Assembly: GCA_937873655.1 (NCBI GenBank)
Contig: CALMYQ010000262.1
Coordinates: 1 to 48,995 of the forward strand
Origin: an uncultured Lewinella sp.
Lineage (GTDB): Bacteria; Bacteroidota; Bacteroidia; Chitinophagales; Saprospiraceae
Length of the DNA: 48,995 bases
Direction: 5' to 3'
Shown here: one piece after another, positions 48,994 through 48,995 of the stretch
How positions within the stretch are numbered: the first letter of the stretch is position 1
Layout: the number at the start of each line of letters is the position of its first letter
Notes under the pieces: generated by a model
What the model saw: the letters and a program-made list of their open reading frames with translations, nothing else
Told to the model about the DNA's origin: nothing
The model's database searches: none
Translations under genes and position numbers: made by a program

Positions 48994-48995
48994 TA

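Overview
The window is chromosomal DNA of moderately high GC from a member of the Bacteroidota. A Saprospiria- or Chitinophagia-like lineage is the best guess; rank below phylum is inference. The evidence is a type IX secretion (T9SS) C-terminal sorting domain (20772-23150), a hybrid two-component regulator with Reg_prop/Y_Y_Y sensor and AraC output (9371-13483), a choice-of-anchor L protein, DUF1573 and DUF1080 proteins, many SpI and lipoprotein signals, few Shine-Dalgarno sequences, and several matches to the Bacteroidota -7 promoter box TAnnTTTG. I saw no rRNA, tRNA, CRISPR array, insertion sequence or prophage.

Layout. 1-1800: repeat-rich start, a small TPR-like remnant with one membrane segment, and a candidate contractile-injection-system cargo protein with a caspase-like His/Cys dyad. 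1870-4232: BlaI-type repressor and M56 (BlaR1-type) membrane protease with a coiled-coil tail, behind a promoter/operator with two CGTACG boxes. 4306-9244: AAA ATPase with a nuclease-like C-terminus, a membrane-anchored unknown, a repeat patch, a beta-helix lipoprotein and an outer-membrane barrel. 9371-13483: the hybrid two-component regulator, split by one in-frame amber codon. 13746-19397: a TPR/alpha-dioxygenase-like haem enzyme, a GHL10-type lipoprotein, and a propeller-DUF1573 lipoprotein downstream of a small Cys-rich secreted peptide. 19757-23570: fatty acid desaturase and a T9SS cell-surface operon. 23793-29743: gluQ, a PD40/OmpA protein with a small partner, and a polytopic membrane protein. 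30065-34142: cold-shock protein, GPH sugar transporter, and a GlxA/AraC regulator divergent from a GyrI-like and PhnB-like pair. 34253-38834: a VWA protein, then a stretch with three broken genes, a methyltransferase and a MarR/membrane-protein operon. 38850-48631: dual CE1 esterase, MDR oxidoreductase, ToxR-like regulator, Tat-exported ankyrin protein, M1 peptidase with a TonB-like partner, and a sugar isomerase with a 3-keto-disaccharide hydrolase-type lipoprotein.

Two themes stand out. First, short tandem arrays with units of 7, 8, 9, 20 or 30 bp occupy many gene junctions. Copies of some have been absorbed in frame into genes: octamers and nonamers in gluQ, and a 30-bp repeat in the membrane protein at 27890. 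Second, gene remnants (DoxX-like, outer-membrane barrel, ICMT-like, DinB-like) lie near those repeats between 33 and 39 kb. Much of the coding content faces the cell envelope: lipoproteins, barrels, exported hydrolases and membrane-embedded regulators.

The best candidates for undescribed biology are the caspase-fold injection-cargo-like protein (635-1798), the secreted Cys-rich peptide with its propeller-DUF1573 partner (17429-19397), the TPR/alpha-dioxygenase fusion (13746-16109) and the repeat-in-gene insertions. No database search was possible; family names rest on motifs read directly from the translations.
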